64,000 bases of DNA from Actimicrobium sp035984655 (GTDB taxonomy: Bacteria > Pseudomonadota > Gammaproteobacteria > Burkholderiales > Burkholderiaceae_D). The position numbers and the translations under genes are program-made. The first letter of the stretch is position 1. Each line of letters starts with the position of its first letter. Location: the NCBI RefSeq assembly GCF_035984655.1, contig NZ_JAXCHT010000015.1:1-64000 (forward strand), given 5' to 3'. Below the pieces are notes generated by a model. It did not search any database, was not told where the DNA came from, and saw only the letters and a program-made list of their open reading frames with translations. Positions 26,678 through 36,052 of the stretch are shown piece after piece.

Positions 26678-27491
26678 GTTGAAGTTGAGTTTCATCGGCG
26701 GCGGCAACATGGCCAATGCCTTGATCGGCGGCCTGCTCAGCCAGCCTGGCGCGGATGCGCGCATCAGCGTCATCGATCCGAATCCGGAAGCGCTGCAAAA
26801 GCTGGCGCAGCAGTTTGGCGTGGCAACCGCCGCGCAGATCGATGCCGCGCTGGTCGACAGCGACGTCATCGTGCTGGCGGTCAAGCCGCAACAAATGCGC
26901 GAGGTTGCCGTGATGCTGGCGCCGCACCTGAACCGTCAACTGGTGATTTCGATTGCCGCCGGCATCCGCATGGCGGATTTGGCCGAATGGCTTGGCGGGC
27001 ATGCCGCGATCGTGCGGTGCATGCCGAATACGCCAGCGCTGATTGCTCAGGGCATCACCGGCATGGTGGCCAGTGCCGGCGTCTCGGCGGCGCAGCAGTT
27101 GACCGCCGATGAAATCCTGCGTGCGGTGGGCGCCACCGTCTGGGTCGAGCGGGAAGCGCTGATCGATTCCGTCACCGCGGTGTCCGGCAGTGGTCCGGCC
27201 TACGTGTTCTATTTCATCGAAGCCATGCAGCAGGCGGCGCTGGAACTGGGCCTGACCGCCGAGCAGGGTAATGCGCTGGCGGTGTCGACCTTCTGCGGTG
27301 CGGCGCAGCTGGCGGCAAAAGCGACCGAACCGATCGCGACCCTGCGCCAGCGCGTCACCTCAGCCGGCGGCACCACGCACGCGGCCATCACCAGCATGGA
27401 AGAGAGTGAAGTCAAGCAGGCCATCGTCGACGCCATCAAGGCAGCGGCCGCACGCAGCCGCGAACTGGGCGAGGAGTTCGGCGCTTCCTGA
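26667..27491 (+). CDS. proC: Pyrroline-5-carboxylate reductase
   Basis: Last step of proline synthesis: NAD(P)H-dependent reduction of pyrroline-5-carboxylate; 274 residues. Rossmann start LSFIGGGNMANALIGGL, IVLAVKPQQM, RCMPNTPALIAQGITGM, the substrate-binding SVTAVSGSGPAYVFYFIEAM and the C-terminal RQRVTSAGGTTHAAI signature. The ATG at 26667 has GGAG about 10 nt upstream and overlaps yggS by 11 nt. Confidence 0.96.
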   Translation: MQNELKLSFIGGGNMANALIGGLLSQPGADARISVIDPNPEALQKLAQQFGVATAAQIDAALVDSDVIVLAVKPQQMREVAVMLAPHLNRQLVISIAAGIRMADLAEWLGGHAAIVRCMPNTPALIAQGITGMVASAGVSAAQQLTADEILRAVGATVWVEREALIDSVTAVSGSGPAYVFYFIEAMQQAALELGLTAEQGNALAVSTFCGAAQLAAKATEPIATLRQRVTSAGGTTHAAITSMEESEVKQAIVDAIKAAAARSRELGEEFGAS

Positions 27492-27500
27492 CGGCGCCGC

Positions 27501-28355
27501 TCAGGCGGCCAGATAGGCCAGCGCCACGCCGCCGAACAGTGCTGCACCGAGCCAGTTGTTGTGACGGAAGGCGGCGAAGCAGCGCATCCTGTCGCGCTGA
27601 CGAATCAGCGTGAAATGGTAGAGCGCGCACGCGGTCGCCAGTAGCACCCCCGCGACAAACCAGCCGCGCAGGCCGTGCTGCCAACCCACCATGAAAAACA
27701 GGCCGAGGCTCAGCGCGTAGCACAGCATCACCGCCGCCACATCGAAACGGCCAAAGGTGATCGCCGAGGTGCGGATGCCGATTTTCAGATCATCCTCGCG
27801 GTCCACCATGGCGTACTCGGTGTCATACGCCACCGCCCAGAACACGTTGCCGAGCAACAGAATCCAGGCCTCTGGCGGAACGGTGTTTTGCACCGCGGCA
27901 TAGGCCATCGGGATGCCAAATCCGAACGCGATGCCGAGATACGCCTGTGGAATCGCAAAGAAGCGCTTGAAATACGGATAGCTGCCGGCGATCAGAACGG
28001 CGGCGACCGAGAGTTCTTTGGTCAGTCCGTTGAGCGGCAGGATCAGCACGAACGCCGCTGCCGCCAGCACCAGCGCCACTGCCAGCGCTTCCCACGGTGC
28101 GATCTGGCCGGAGGTCAGCGGGCGCTGCGCGGTGCGCTGCACGTGCCGGTCGAAATCGCGGTCGGCAAGATCGTTGATGGCGCAACCGGCCGAGCGCATC
28201 AGCACCGTGCCGATGGTGAAGATGAGCAGAACGTGCCAGTCCGGCACGCCGTTCGAGGCCAGCCACAGCGCCGACAGCGTTGGCCACAGCAGCAGCACGA
28301 TGCCGATCGGCTTGTCGAGGCGGATCAACCTGAAATACAGCGTCAGTCGATGCAT
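27501..28355 (-). CDS. ubiA: 4-hydroxybenzoate octaprenyltransferase
   Basis: Membrane prenyltransferase of ubiquinone synthesis, 284 residues with about eight helices. First Asp-rich motif NDLADRDFDRHVQRT and second DTEYAMVDREDDLKIGIRTSAI bind the Mg-diphosphate of the polyprenyl donor. MHRLTLYFRLIRLDKPIGIVLLLWPTLSALW is the usual N-terminus and sets the start at 28355. It lies 5 nt downstream of oxyR on the same strand. Confidence 0.95.
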   Translation of the reverse strand: MHRLTLYFRLIRLDKPIGIVLLLWPTLSALWLASNGVPDWHVLLIFTIGTVLMRSAGCAINDLADRDFDRHVQRTAQRPLTSGQIAPWEALAVALVLAAAAFVLILPLNGLTKELSVAAVLIAGSYPYFKRFFAIPQAYLGIAFGFGIPMAYAAVQNTVPPEAWILLLGNVFWAVAYDTEYAMVDREDDLKIGIRTSAITFGRFDVAAVMLCYALSLGLFFMVGWQHGLRGWFVAGVLLATACALYHFTLIRQRDRMRCFAAFRHNNWLGAALFGGVALAYLAA

Positions 28356-28360
28356 GCGGC

Positions 28361-29308
28361 TCAACCCTCGATGATGCGGGCGTCGGGCAGCATCGTCACG
28401 CCATGCAGGCCGCATTGCAAGACTGCTGCGCGGATCGCATCGATTGCCGCGCGCCGCGTGAAGCTCTTGCGCCAGACAATCACCACCTGGCGCGACGGCA
28501 CCGGCGCCGCCAGCGGTACGTAGCGCAGCATGCCGTCCTTGGCCTGCATGTCGGGAATCGAAGCCTGCGGCAGCACCGTGATGCCGATGCCGGAGGCGAC
28601 CATGTGGCGAATGGTTTCCAGCGACGAACCTTCGAAGGTGCGCGCAATGCCATCGCCGGAGGTCGAGAAGCGCGACATCTCCGGACAGACTTCCAGCACC
28701 TGATCGCGGAAGCAATGGCCATTGCCGAGCAACAGCATGGTTTCGGACTTCAGCTCTTCGGCGGAAATTTCCTTGCGCCGTGCCCAGGCATGTTGCTTTG
28801 GCACCGCGACAACGAACGGTTCGTCATACAGCGGCTGGGTCAGCAGGCCCTGGTCGGCAAACGGCAGCGCCACGATGGCGGCGTCGAGCTCGCCCTGGCG
28901 CACCATTTCCAGCAGCCGCACGGTAAATTGCTCCTGCAGGATCAACGGCATCTGCGGCACCGTTTCGATCATGGTCTTGACCAGCGTCGGCAGCAGGTAG
29001 GGGGCAATCGTGTAGATGATGCCGAGCCGGAACGGACCGGCCAGCGGGTCCTTGTTCTGCTTGGCAATTTCCTTGATGGCGGCGGTTTGCTCCAGCACGC
29101 GAGCGGCTTGCGCCACGATTTGCGCACCCAGCGGGGTCATGGAAATTTCGGTGCCGCCGCGTTCGAAGATGATCACGCCGAGTTCATCTTCGAGCTTCTT
29201 GATGGCGACGGAAAGTGTCGGTTGGGCCACGAAGCAGGATTCGGCGGCGTGGCCGAAGTGCTTTTCGCGCGACACCGCAACGATGTATTTGAGTTCGGTC
29301 AGAGTCAT
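28361..29308 (-). CDS. oxyR: Hydrogen-peroxide-sensing regulator OxyR
   Basis: LysR-family redox regulator, 315 residues. Winged HTH MTLTELKYIVAVSREKHFGHAAESCFVAQPTLSVAIKKLE. The peroxide-sensing pair falls at Cys199 and Cys208 in GHCFRDQVLEVC, the same numbering as E. coli OxyR, and the surrounding residues are conserved, so disulfide switching is expected. It is placed between recG and ubiA on the same strand; recG and oxyR adjacency is common in betaproteobacteria. Confidence 0.96.
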   Translation of the reverse strand: MTLTELKYIVAVSREKHFGHAAESCFVAQPTLSVAIKKLEDELGVIIFERGGTEISMTPLGAQIVAQAARVLEQTAAIKEIAKQNKDPLAGPFRLGIIYTIAPYLLPTLVKTMIETVPQMPLILQEQFTVRLLEMVRQGELDAAIVALPFADQGLLTQPLYDEPFVVAVPKQHAWARRKEISAEELKSETMLLLGNGHCFRDQVLEVCPEMSRFSTSGDGIARTFEGSSLETIRHMVASGIGITVLPQASIPDMQAKDGMLRYVPLAAPVPSRQVVIVWRKSFTRRAAIDAIRAAVLQCGLHGVTMLPDARIIEG

Positions 29309-29336
29309 GCGCGCTAGTTTCGCACAATCCCTGCGC

Positions 29337-31436
29337 TCAGACTTTCAGGAACTCTTCGCGCGCGCCGAGCCAGCGCGCCAGATGCAGCTCCACCGTGGCC
29401 GGATCGTCGCGCAGCAAGTCCAGCGCCACGCTGCGGGCCCGCTCGACCAGCCATTGGTCGGTTTCCAGATCGGCGAAACGCAGCATGGCCTGGCCCGACT
29501 GGCGCGCGCCCAGGAACTCGCCGGGTCCGCGAATCTGCAAGTCGCGCCGGGCAATTTCAAAACCGTCGGTGGTTTCGCGCATGGTGCGCAGGCGCTCCCG
29601 CGCAATCTGCCCCAGCGGACTCTGGTACAGCAGCAGGCAGACGCTGGCCGCGCTGCCGCGCCCGACCCGGCCGCGCAGCTGGTGCAGTTGCGACAGGCCG
29701 AAGCGTTCCGCATGCTCGATCACCATCAGCGATGCGTTCGGCACATCGACGCCGACTTCGATGACGGTGGTGGCGACCAGCACATCCACCTCGGCACGGG
29801 TGAAGGCATCCATGACGGCCTGTTTGTCGAGCTGCTTCAGGCGTCCGTGCACCAGTCCGACGCGCAGGTCGGGCAAGGCCGCCGACAGCGCGGCATGGGT
29901 ATCGGTGGCGGTCTGCAGCTGCAGCGTTTCGGATTCTTCGATCAGCGGACAGACCCAGTACACCTGCCGGCCTTCGAGCGCGGCGGCGTGCACGCGTTCG
30001 ACCACCTCGTCGCGCCGGCTCTGGTCGATCACGCGGGTGACGATCGGGGTGCGGCCCGGCGGCAGTTGGTCGATCACCGAGACTTCCAGATCGGCGTAAT
30101 ACGTCATCGCCAGCGTGCGCGGGATCGGCGTGGCCGACATCATCAGCTGGTGCGGCACGATCACGGTCGGGTCCAGCGCCGAGGCCGTTGCCAGGCCCTT
30201 GTTGCGCAGCGTCAGGCGCTGGCCGACGCCGAAGCGGTGCTGCTCGTCGACGATCACCAGCCCGAGCCGGGCGAACTGCACGGCATCCTGAATCAGCGCG
30301 TGGGTGCCGATCACCAGTTGCGCCGCGCCGGATTCGATGCGTGCCTGCGCCTCGCTCTTGTCTTTCTTTTTCAGGCTGCCGGTCAGCCACGCCACGCGCA
30401 CGCCAAGCGGCTCCATCCAGCCGGCGATCTTGCGGAAATGCTGGTCGGCCAGGATCTCGGTCGGCGCCATCAGTACCGCCTGAAAGCCGCTGTCGATGGC
30501 CTGCGCCGCAGCCAGCGCCGCGACCACGGTTTTACCGCTGCCGACATCGCCCTGCAGCAGACGCTGCATCGGAAAATTGGCCAGCAGGTCGGTGCGAATT
30601 TCCTGCAGCACGCGCTGCTGCGCCGTGGTCAGCTGGAACGGCAACTGGCGCTGGAAGGCCTGCGACAGCGCACCGATCAGCGGCAGCGGCGCGGCGCCCT
30701 TGGCACGCCGCGCCACCTGCGCGCGCTTGAGCGAGAGCTGCTGCGCCAGCAATTCATCGAACTTCATGCGCACCCAGGCCGGATGCGAGCGGTCCGCCAA
30801 CGCGCTTTCGTCGGTCTCGGGCGGTGGATTGTGCAGCAGTCGCACAGCGGCCTCGAACGGCATCAAGTCCAGCCCGGCCAGCAGCGCCGGCGCGAGCGTG
30901 TCGCGCCAGTCGACCCGCGCCAGCGCGCTGGCGATGGCTTTGCGCAAATAGGATTGCGGCAGGCCTTCGCCGCTCGGATAGACCGGCGTCAGTACGTCCG
31001 GCAGCGGCGCACCTTCCAGCACCATCTTGTAAGTCGGGTGGACCATCTCGGCGCCGAGGAAGCCGTGCCGCAGCTCGCCGCGCGCACGCACCCGATTGCC
31101 TTCGGCCATCTGCCTGGTCTGGCTGCCGTAAAAATTCAGGAAACGCAGCACCACCACGCCGGTGTCATCGCTGATGGTCACGACCAGCTGGCGACGCGGC
31201 CGGAACTGCACGTCGCAGGCGCTGACCACGCCTTCGACCTGCACTGTTTGGCCGCCCATGAAAGCGGCTTCGCGCATCGGCACGACCTGCGTTTCGTCTT
31301 CGTAGCGCAGCGGCAAATGCAGCACCAGATCCATGTCGCTGCGCAGGCCAAGCCGGGCCAGCTTGTCTTCGGTCTTGTTGACGGCAGCGGGTTTGTTGGC
31401 GGCGGTGGAGGCGGACTTTCGGTTTGGTGCAGACAT
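29337..31436 (-). CDS. recG: ATP-dependent DNA helicase RecG
   Basis: Branched-DNA translocase that regresses stalled forks and resolves junctions, 699 residues. The N-terminal wedge/OB domain contains VEGVVSACDVQFRPRRQL. Helicase motifs: Walker A LQGDVGSGKTVVAALAA, MAPTEILADQH, the RecG-type DEQHRFG box in LVIVDEQHRFGVGQR, MSATPIPRTLAM, VATTVIEVGVDVPNAS and the QLHQLRGRVGRG motif VI. The C-terminal TRG motif region (DGFEIARRDLQIRGPGEFLG) is intact. The ATG at 31436 is preferred to a TTG three codons upstream. Confidence 0.96.
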   Translation of the reverse strand: MSAPNRKSASTAANKPAAVNKTEDKLARLGLRSDMDLVLHLPLRYEDETQVVPMREAAFMGGQTVQVEGVVSACDVQFRPRRQLVVTISDDTGVVVLRFLNFYGSQTRQMAEGNRVRARGELRHGFLGAEMVHPTYKMVLEGAPLPDVLTPVYPSGEGLPQSYLRKAIASALARVDWRDTLAPALLAGLDLMPFEAAVRLLHNPPPETDESALADRSHPAWVRMKFDELLAQQLSLKRAQVARRAKGAAPLPLIGALSQAFQRQLPFQLTTAQQRVLQEIRTDLLANFPMQRLLQGDVGSGKTVVAALAAAQAIDSGFQAVLMAPTEILADQHFRKIAGWMEPLGVRVAWLTGSLKKKDKSEAQARIESGAAQLVIGTHALIQDAVQFARLGLVIVDEQHRFGVGQRLTLRNKGLATASALDPTVIVPHQLMMSATPIPRTLAMTYYADLEVSVIDQLPPGRTPIVTRVIDQSRRDEVVERVHAAALEGRQVYWVCPLIEESETLQLQTATDTHAALSAALPDLRVGLVHGRLKQLDKQAVMDAFTRAEVDVLVATTVIEVGVDVPNASLMVIEHAERFGLSQLHQLRGRVGRGSAASVCLLLYQSPLGQIARERLRTMRETTDGFEIARRDLQIRGPGEFLGARQSGQAMLRFADLETDQWLVERARSVALDLLRDDPATVELHLARWLGAREEFLKV

Positions 31437-31545
31437 GGTGAACAAGGAAAGGAGCGCGACAGCGTAAAATGGCGGGTTGCTTGCCAGTCATGGCAAACCC
31501 TGCAACCTTAGCAGTTCCCGACCCGATTCGATACCATCCCGACGC

Positions 31546-32571
31546 ATGTATTCACTTTCCGATTTTGACTTTGATTTGCCGCAAGCGCTGATTGCCCAGC
31601 ATCCGCTGCCCGAGCGCAGCGCATCGCGCCTGTTGCAGCTCGATGGCGAGCGCCTGATCGATCGCGCTTTTGCCGATATTCTCGGGTTGCTGCAACCCGG
31701 CGACCTGCTGGTCTTCAATGACACCCGCGTGCTCAAGGCGCGCTTCTTTGGCCACAAGCACAGCGGCGGCAAGATCGAGGTGCTGATCGAACGCGTGCTC
31801 GACAATCGCACCGTGCATGCCCAGATACGCTCCTCGAAGTCGCCGGTCGCGGGCAGCAGCCTGCGCCTGGCCGATGCCTTCGATGTGGTGGTCGGCGCGC
31901 GCGCCGGCGAGTTTTTCACGCTGACCTTTCCGGACGACGTATATGCCTTGATCGAGCAGCATGGCCGCCTGCCGCTGCCGCCCTACATCGATCATGCCGC
32001 CGACGCCTTCGACGAGACCCGTTACCAGACCGTCTATGCCCGCGCGCCTGGGGCAGTGGCTGCGCCGACCGCCGGCCTGCATTTCGATCAGGCGCTGCTC
32101 GATCAGCTGACGGCGCGCGGCATCGGCTTCGCATATGTCACGCTGCACGTCGGCGCCGGCACCTTCCAGCCGGTCCGCACCGAAGTCCTGGCCGAACATG
32201 CGATGCATAGCGAGTGGTACACGCTGCCGCAGGCCACCGTCGATGCAGTCGCCGCTACCCGCGCGGCCGGTCGCGACGTGATCGCAGTCGGCACCACCAG
32301 CCTGCGCGCGCTGGAGTCGGCTTCGCAAAGTGGCACGCTGACGGCCGGCAGCGCCGATACGCGCCTGTTCATCACCCCCGGCTACCAGTTCAAGACGGTG
32401 ACGCGCCTGATCACCAATTTCCATTTACCCAAGTCGACCCTGCTGATGCTGGTGTCTGCCTTCGCCGGATACGCGCCGATTCGCGCCGCGTATGCCCATG
32501 CGATTGCGCAGCAGTACCGGTTTTTCAGTTACGGCGATGCGATGTTCCTCACCTGTGCCGACCATGCTTGA
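31546..32571 (+). CDS. queA: S-adenosylmethionine:tRNA ribosyltransferase-isomerase
   Basis: Adds the epoxycyclopentanediol ring (from SAM) to preQ1 in tRNA to make epoxyqueuosine; 341 residues. MYSLSDFDFDLPQALIAQHPLPERSASRLL is the standard start. GDLLVFNDTRVLKARFFG, PLPPYIDHAADAFDETRYQTVYA, GAVAAPTAGLHFD, the LHVGAGTFQPVR segment and NFHLPKSTLLMLVSAFAG are family landmarks. It overlaps tgt by 8 nt, so consecutive queuosine-pathway steps are translationally coupled. Possible -10 TAAAAT at 31465-31470. Confidence 0.96.
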   Translation: MYSLSDFDFDLPQALIAQHPLPERSASRLLQLDGERLIDRAFADILGLLQPGDLLVFNDTRVLKARFFGHKHSGGKIEVLIERVLDNRTVHAQIRSSKSPVAGSSLRLADAFDVVVGARAGEFFTLTFPDDVYALIEQHGRLPLPPYIDHAADAFDETRYQTVYARAPGAVAAPTAGLHFDQALLDQLTARGIGFAYVTLHVGAGTFQPVRTEVLAEHAMHSEWYTLPQATVDAVAATRAAGRDVIAVGTTSLRALESASQSGTLTAGSADTRLFITPGYQFKTVTRLITNFHLPKSTLLMLVSAFAGYAPIRAAYAHAIAQQYRFFSYGDAMFLTCADHA

Positions 32572-33691
32572 TTTCAAACTCCTCAACACCGACGGCCACG
32601 CACGACGCGGTCGCCTGACCCTCAATCACGGCGTGATCGACACCCCGGTCTTCATGCCGGTCGGCACCTATGGCTCGGTGAAGGCGATGTCGCCGCTCGA
32701 ACTGACCGAGATCAACGCGCAGATCGTGCTCGGCAATACCTTCCATTTGTGGCTGCGCCCCGGCACCGAGGTGATTGCCAAATTCGGCGGGCTGCACAAG
32801 TTCATGGGCTGGGACAAGCCGATCCTGACCGACTCTGGCGGCTTCCAGGTGTTCTCGCTGGGGGCGATGCGCAAGATCAGCGAGGAGGGTGTCAAGTTTG
32901 CCTCGCCGATCAATGGCGACAAGCTGTTTCTGTCGCCGGAAATTTCGATGCAGATCCAGCAGGTGCTCAATTCCGACATCGTCATGCAGTTCGACGAATG
33001 TACGCCGTATGAAATCGACGGCCGTCCCGCCACCGATGCCGAGGCCGCCACCTCAATGCGCATGTCGTTGCGCTGGGGCCAGCGTTCCAAGAATGAATTT
33101 ACCGGCGGCGGCAACCCGAATGCGCTGTTCGGCATCGTGCAGGGCGGCATGTTCGAGCATTTGCGCGACGAATCGCTGGCCGGTCTCGAAGAGATCGGTT
33201 TTGACGGCATCGCCATCGGCGGGCTGTCGGTCGGTGAGCCGAAAGAGGACATGCTGCGCGTGCTGGCCCATATCGGGCCGCGCCTGCCGGCGGACAAGCC
33301 GCACTACCTAATGGGCGTCGGCACGCCGGAGGATCTGGTGGCCGGGGTGGCCAACGGCATCGACATGTTCGACTGCGTGATGCCAACCCGCAATGCGCGT
33401 AACGGCTGGCTGTTCACCCGCTTTGGCGATATCAAGATTCGCAATGCCAAGCACAAGGACGACACCCGCCCGCTCGACGACAGCTGTACCTGCTACGCCT
33501 GCAAGAATTTTTCGCGTGCCTACCTGCATCATTTGCAGCGCACCGGTGAAATCCTCGGGGCGCGCATGAACACCGTGCACAATTTGCACTATTACCAGCA
33601 ATTAATGCAGGACATGCGCGAGGCGATCGACGCCGGCGCCTTTGACGCTTTTCGGGCGCTATTTCACGCCAACCGGGCGCGCGGCACTTAA
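32564..33691 (+). CDS. tgt: Queuine tRNA-ribosyltransferase (tRNA-guanine transglycosylase)
   Basis: Exchanges the wobble guanine of GUN-anticodon tRNAs for preQ1; 375 residues. Active-site Asp in LTDSGGFQVFSLG, substrate loop GGLSVGEPKEDM, DCVMPTRNARNGW, and the zinc-binding CTCYACKNFSRAYLHHL (Cys-x-Cys-x2-Cys with distal His). The start overlaps queA, giving MLDFKLLNTDGHARRGRL. It is followed by yajC after 69 nt. Confidence 0.96.
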   Translation: MLDFKLLNTDGHARRGRLTLNHGVIDTPVFMPVGTYGSVKAMSPLELTEINAQIVLGNTFHLWLRPGTEVIAKFGGLHKFMGWDKPILTDSGGFQVFSLGAMRKISEEGVKFASPINGDKLFLSPEISMQIQQVLNSDIVMQFDECTPYEIDGRPATDAEAATSMRMSLRWGQRSKNEFTGGGNPNALFGIVQGGMFEHLRDESLAGLEEIGFDGIAIGGLSVGEPKEDMLRVLAHIGPRLPADKPHYLMGVGTPEDLVAGVANGIDMFDCVMPTRNARNGWLFTRFGDIKIRNAKHKDDTRPLDDSCTCYACKNFSRAYLHHLQRTGEILGARMNTVHNLHYYQQLMQDMREAIDAGAFDAFRALFHANRARGT

Positions 33692-33760
33692 GCGCGCACC
33701 AAAGCGGCACAACGCCGATGTAGAATGCCGGGTCATTCATTCAACCCACTGGAGTTTCAC

Positions 33761-34090
33761 GTGTTCATTTCCAACGCTTACGCACAAAGTCCGCTTGACG
33801 GTCTCGGCCTGAGCAGCAATCTGACCAGCTTCTTGCCGATCATTCTGATGTTCGTGGTGCTGTACTTCCTGATGATTCGTCCCCAGATGAAACGCCAGAA
33901 AGAACAGAAGGCGATGATGGACGCGCTGGCCAAGGGCGACGAAGTCGTCACCAGCGGCGGCGTGCTCGGCCGCGTGACCAAGGTCACCGACGGCTACATC
34001 ACGATTGACATCGCCACTGGCACCGAAGTCCTTGTGCAGAAAGCCGCCGTCACCACGCTGCTGCCAAAGGGCACGATCAAGTCGCTGTAA
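33761..34090 (+). CDS. yajC: Preprotein translocase accessory subunit YajC
   Basis: Small single-span inner-membrane partner of SecDF, 109 residues. N-terminal short periplasmic segment, one helix (LPIILMFVVLYFLMIRPQMKRQKE), then the SH3-like domain GDEVVTSGGVLGRVTKVTDGYITIDIATGTEV. The start is a GTG at 33761 with GGAG 6 nt upstream, giving MFISNAYAQSPLD; an ATG at 33725 would add a run of 12 non-conserved residues. It heads the yajC-secD-secF operon. Confidence 0.93.
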   Translation: MFISNAYAQSPLDGLGLSSNLTSFLPIILMFVVLYFLMIRPQMKRQKEQKAMMDALAKGDEVVTSGGVLGRVTKVTDGYITIDIATGTEVLVQKAAVTTLLPKGTIKSL

Positions 34091-34153
34091 GCAATTCCAC
34101 AGCGCTCCACGGCGGCGCCCATGAGGGCGCCGCTCACTCTTGAACGCATACAC

Positions 34154-36052
34154 ATGAATCGCTACCCGCTCTGGAAATACATTGTTATCGTGATCGCGCT
34201 GATCTTCGGCGTGATCTACACGGTCCCGAACTTCTTCGGTGAATCGCCGGCCGTCCAGGTCAGCAGTGGCAAGGCCACCGTCAAGCTCGAAGCCTCGGTG
34301 CTGTCGCGCGTGCAGGAAGTGCTCGACAAGGGCGGTCTGCCGTCCACCGGCCTGTACTACGAACTCAACGGCGCGCAAGGCTCCGTGCGCGCCCGCTTCA
34401 AGGATCCGGATACCCAGTTCAAGGCCAAGGCCCTGCTGGAAAAGGAATTGAACGCCGATCCGTCCGATCCGACCTATCTGGTCGCCTTCAACCTGTTGCA
34501 CAACACGCCGCAATGGCTGCAAAGCCTGCATGCGTTCCCGATGTATCTCGGACTCGACTTGCGCGGCGGTGTGTACTTCCTGTTGCAGGTCGATACCAAG
34601 GCGGTGCTGGCCAAGCGGCTGCAAGGCTTGCAGGGTGGGGTGCGCACGCTGCTGCGTGACAAGAATATTCGTCACGCCGGCATCAGCCGCAGTGGCAATG
34701 CGATCGAAGTGTTGTACCGCGATGTCGAAACGCGCGAAAAATCGCGTGAAGTGCTGGCCTCGCAACTGGCTGACATTCAGATGGCCGATGGCCTGGAAGG
34801 CACCGATCCGAAACTGGTGATCACCTTGAAACCGACCGCGCTGAAGTCGGCGCAGGATGACGCCGTCAACCAGAACATCGCCACGCTCGGCCGCCGCGTC
34901 AATGAACTCGGCGTGGCCGAACCGATCATCCAGCGCCAGGGCGCCGACCGCATCGTGGTGCAGTTGCCCGGTGTGCAGGACGTCAGCCGCGCCAAGGACA
35001 TCATCGGCCGCCAAGCCACGCTGGAAGTGCGCATGGTCGACGAGACCGTCACGCGCGGTTCCGAGACCACCGCCGACATCCCGTTCAATTCCGAATTGTT
35101 CAAGGTCGGCAAGGGCGTGCCGGTCGTGCTGTACAAGGACCCGGTCATCACCGGCGACTATATTTCCAGCGCCACCGCCAGCTTCGACCAGAACCAGCAA
35201 CCGGCGGTGGGCATCGACCTCAACGGCGATGGCGGACGAAAAATGCGCGAAGCCACCCGTGACCGGGTCGGCAAATCGATGGCCATCGTGCTGTTTGAAA
35301 AAGGCAAGGGCGAAGTCCTGACGGTGGCGACGATTCGCGACGAACTCGGGTCGCGCTTCCAGATTACCGGCATGGGTTCACCTACCGCCGCCGGCGACCT
35401 GTCGCTGCTGCTGCGTGCCGGCTCGCTGGCCGCACCGATGGACTTTGTCGAAGAACGCACCATCGGCCCACAACTCGGCGCCGACAATATCGCCAAGGGC
35501 TTCCACTCGACCCAGTACGGGTTTGCTGCGATTGCCGTCTTCATGGCGATTTACTACCTGATGTTCGGCCTGTTCAGCGTCATCGCGCTGTCGGTCAACC
35601 TGTTGCTGCTGGTGGCGATGCTGTCGACACTGCAAGCGACGCTGACCTTGCCGGGGATTGCCGCCATCGCGCTCACGCTCGGTATGGCGATCGACGCCAA
35701 CGTGCTGATCAACGAACGCATCCGTGAAGAACTACGTGCGGGCAATTCGCCGCAGGCGGCGATTGCTGTCGGCTTCGACCGTGCCTGGGCCACCATTCTG
35801 GATTCCAACGTAACGACGCTGATTGCCGGTCTGGCATTGCTGATTTTCGGCTCCGGTCCGATCCGCGGTTTTGCCGTGGTCCATTGTCTGGGCATCCTGA
35901 CCTCGATCTTCTCGGCGGTGTTCGTCTCGCGCGGTATTGCCAATCTTTGGTACGGCCGCCGCAAGAAACTCACCAGTATTTCGATCGGCCAGATCTGGAA
36001 GCCGCCCGTTGATTCGGCCACCAAGTCGGCTGTCACCACCAAGGAACTGTAA
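34154..36052 (+). CDS. secD: Protein translocase subunit SecD
   Basis: Proton-driven component that pulls exported proteins from SecYEG, 632 residues. First span at MNRYPLWKYIVIVIALIFGVIYTVPN, then the large periplasmic domains with LGLDLRGGVYFLLQVD and the P1 region NQNIATLGRRVNELGVAEPIIQRQGADRIVVQLPGVQD. Six-helix RND-type domain with TLPGIAAIALTLGMAIDANVLINERIREELR. Stop and secF start overlap by 1 nt (TAATG). Confidence 0.97.
   Translation: MNRYPLWKYIVIVIALIFGVIYTVPNFFGESPAVQVSSGKATVKLEASVLSRVQEVLDKGGLPSTGLYYELNGAQGSVRARFKDPDTQFKAKALLEKELNADPSDPTYLVAFNLLHNTPQWLQSLHAFPMYLGLDLRGGVYFLLQVDTKAVLAKRLQGLQGGVRTLLRDKNIRHAGISRSGNAIEVLYRDVETREKSREVLASQLADIQMADGLEGTDPKLVITLKPTALKSAQDDAVNQNIATLGRRVNELGVAEPIIQRQGADRIVVQLPGVQDVSRAKDIIGRQATLEVRMVDETVTRGSETTADIPFNSELFKVGKGVPVVLYKDPVITGDYISSATASFDQNQQPAVGIDLNGDGGRKMREATRDRVGKSMAIVLFEKGKGEVLTVATIRDELGSRFQITGMGSPTAAGDLSLLLRAGSLAAPMDFVEERTIGPQLGADNIAKGFHSTQYGFAAIAVFMAIYYLMFGLFSVIALSVNLLLLVAMLSTLQATLTLPGIAAIALTLGMAIDANVLINERIREELRAGNSPQAAIAVGFDRAWATILDSNVTTLIAGLALLIFGSGPIRGFAVVHCLGILTSIFSAVFVSRGIANLWYGRRKKLTSISIGQIWKPPVDSATKSAVTTKEL

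Noticed and set aside
29016..31511. 831-codon open frame on the plus strand opposite oxyR and recG
   Set aside because: Antisense to clear genes, low-complexity composition and no domain; a codon-bias shadow.
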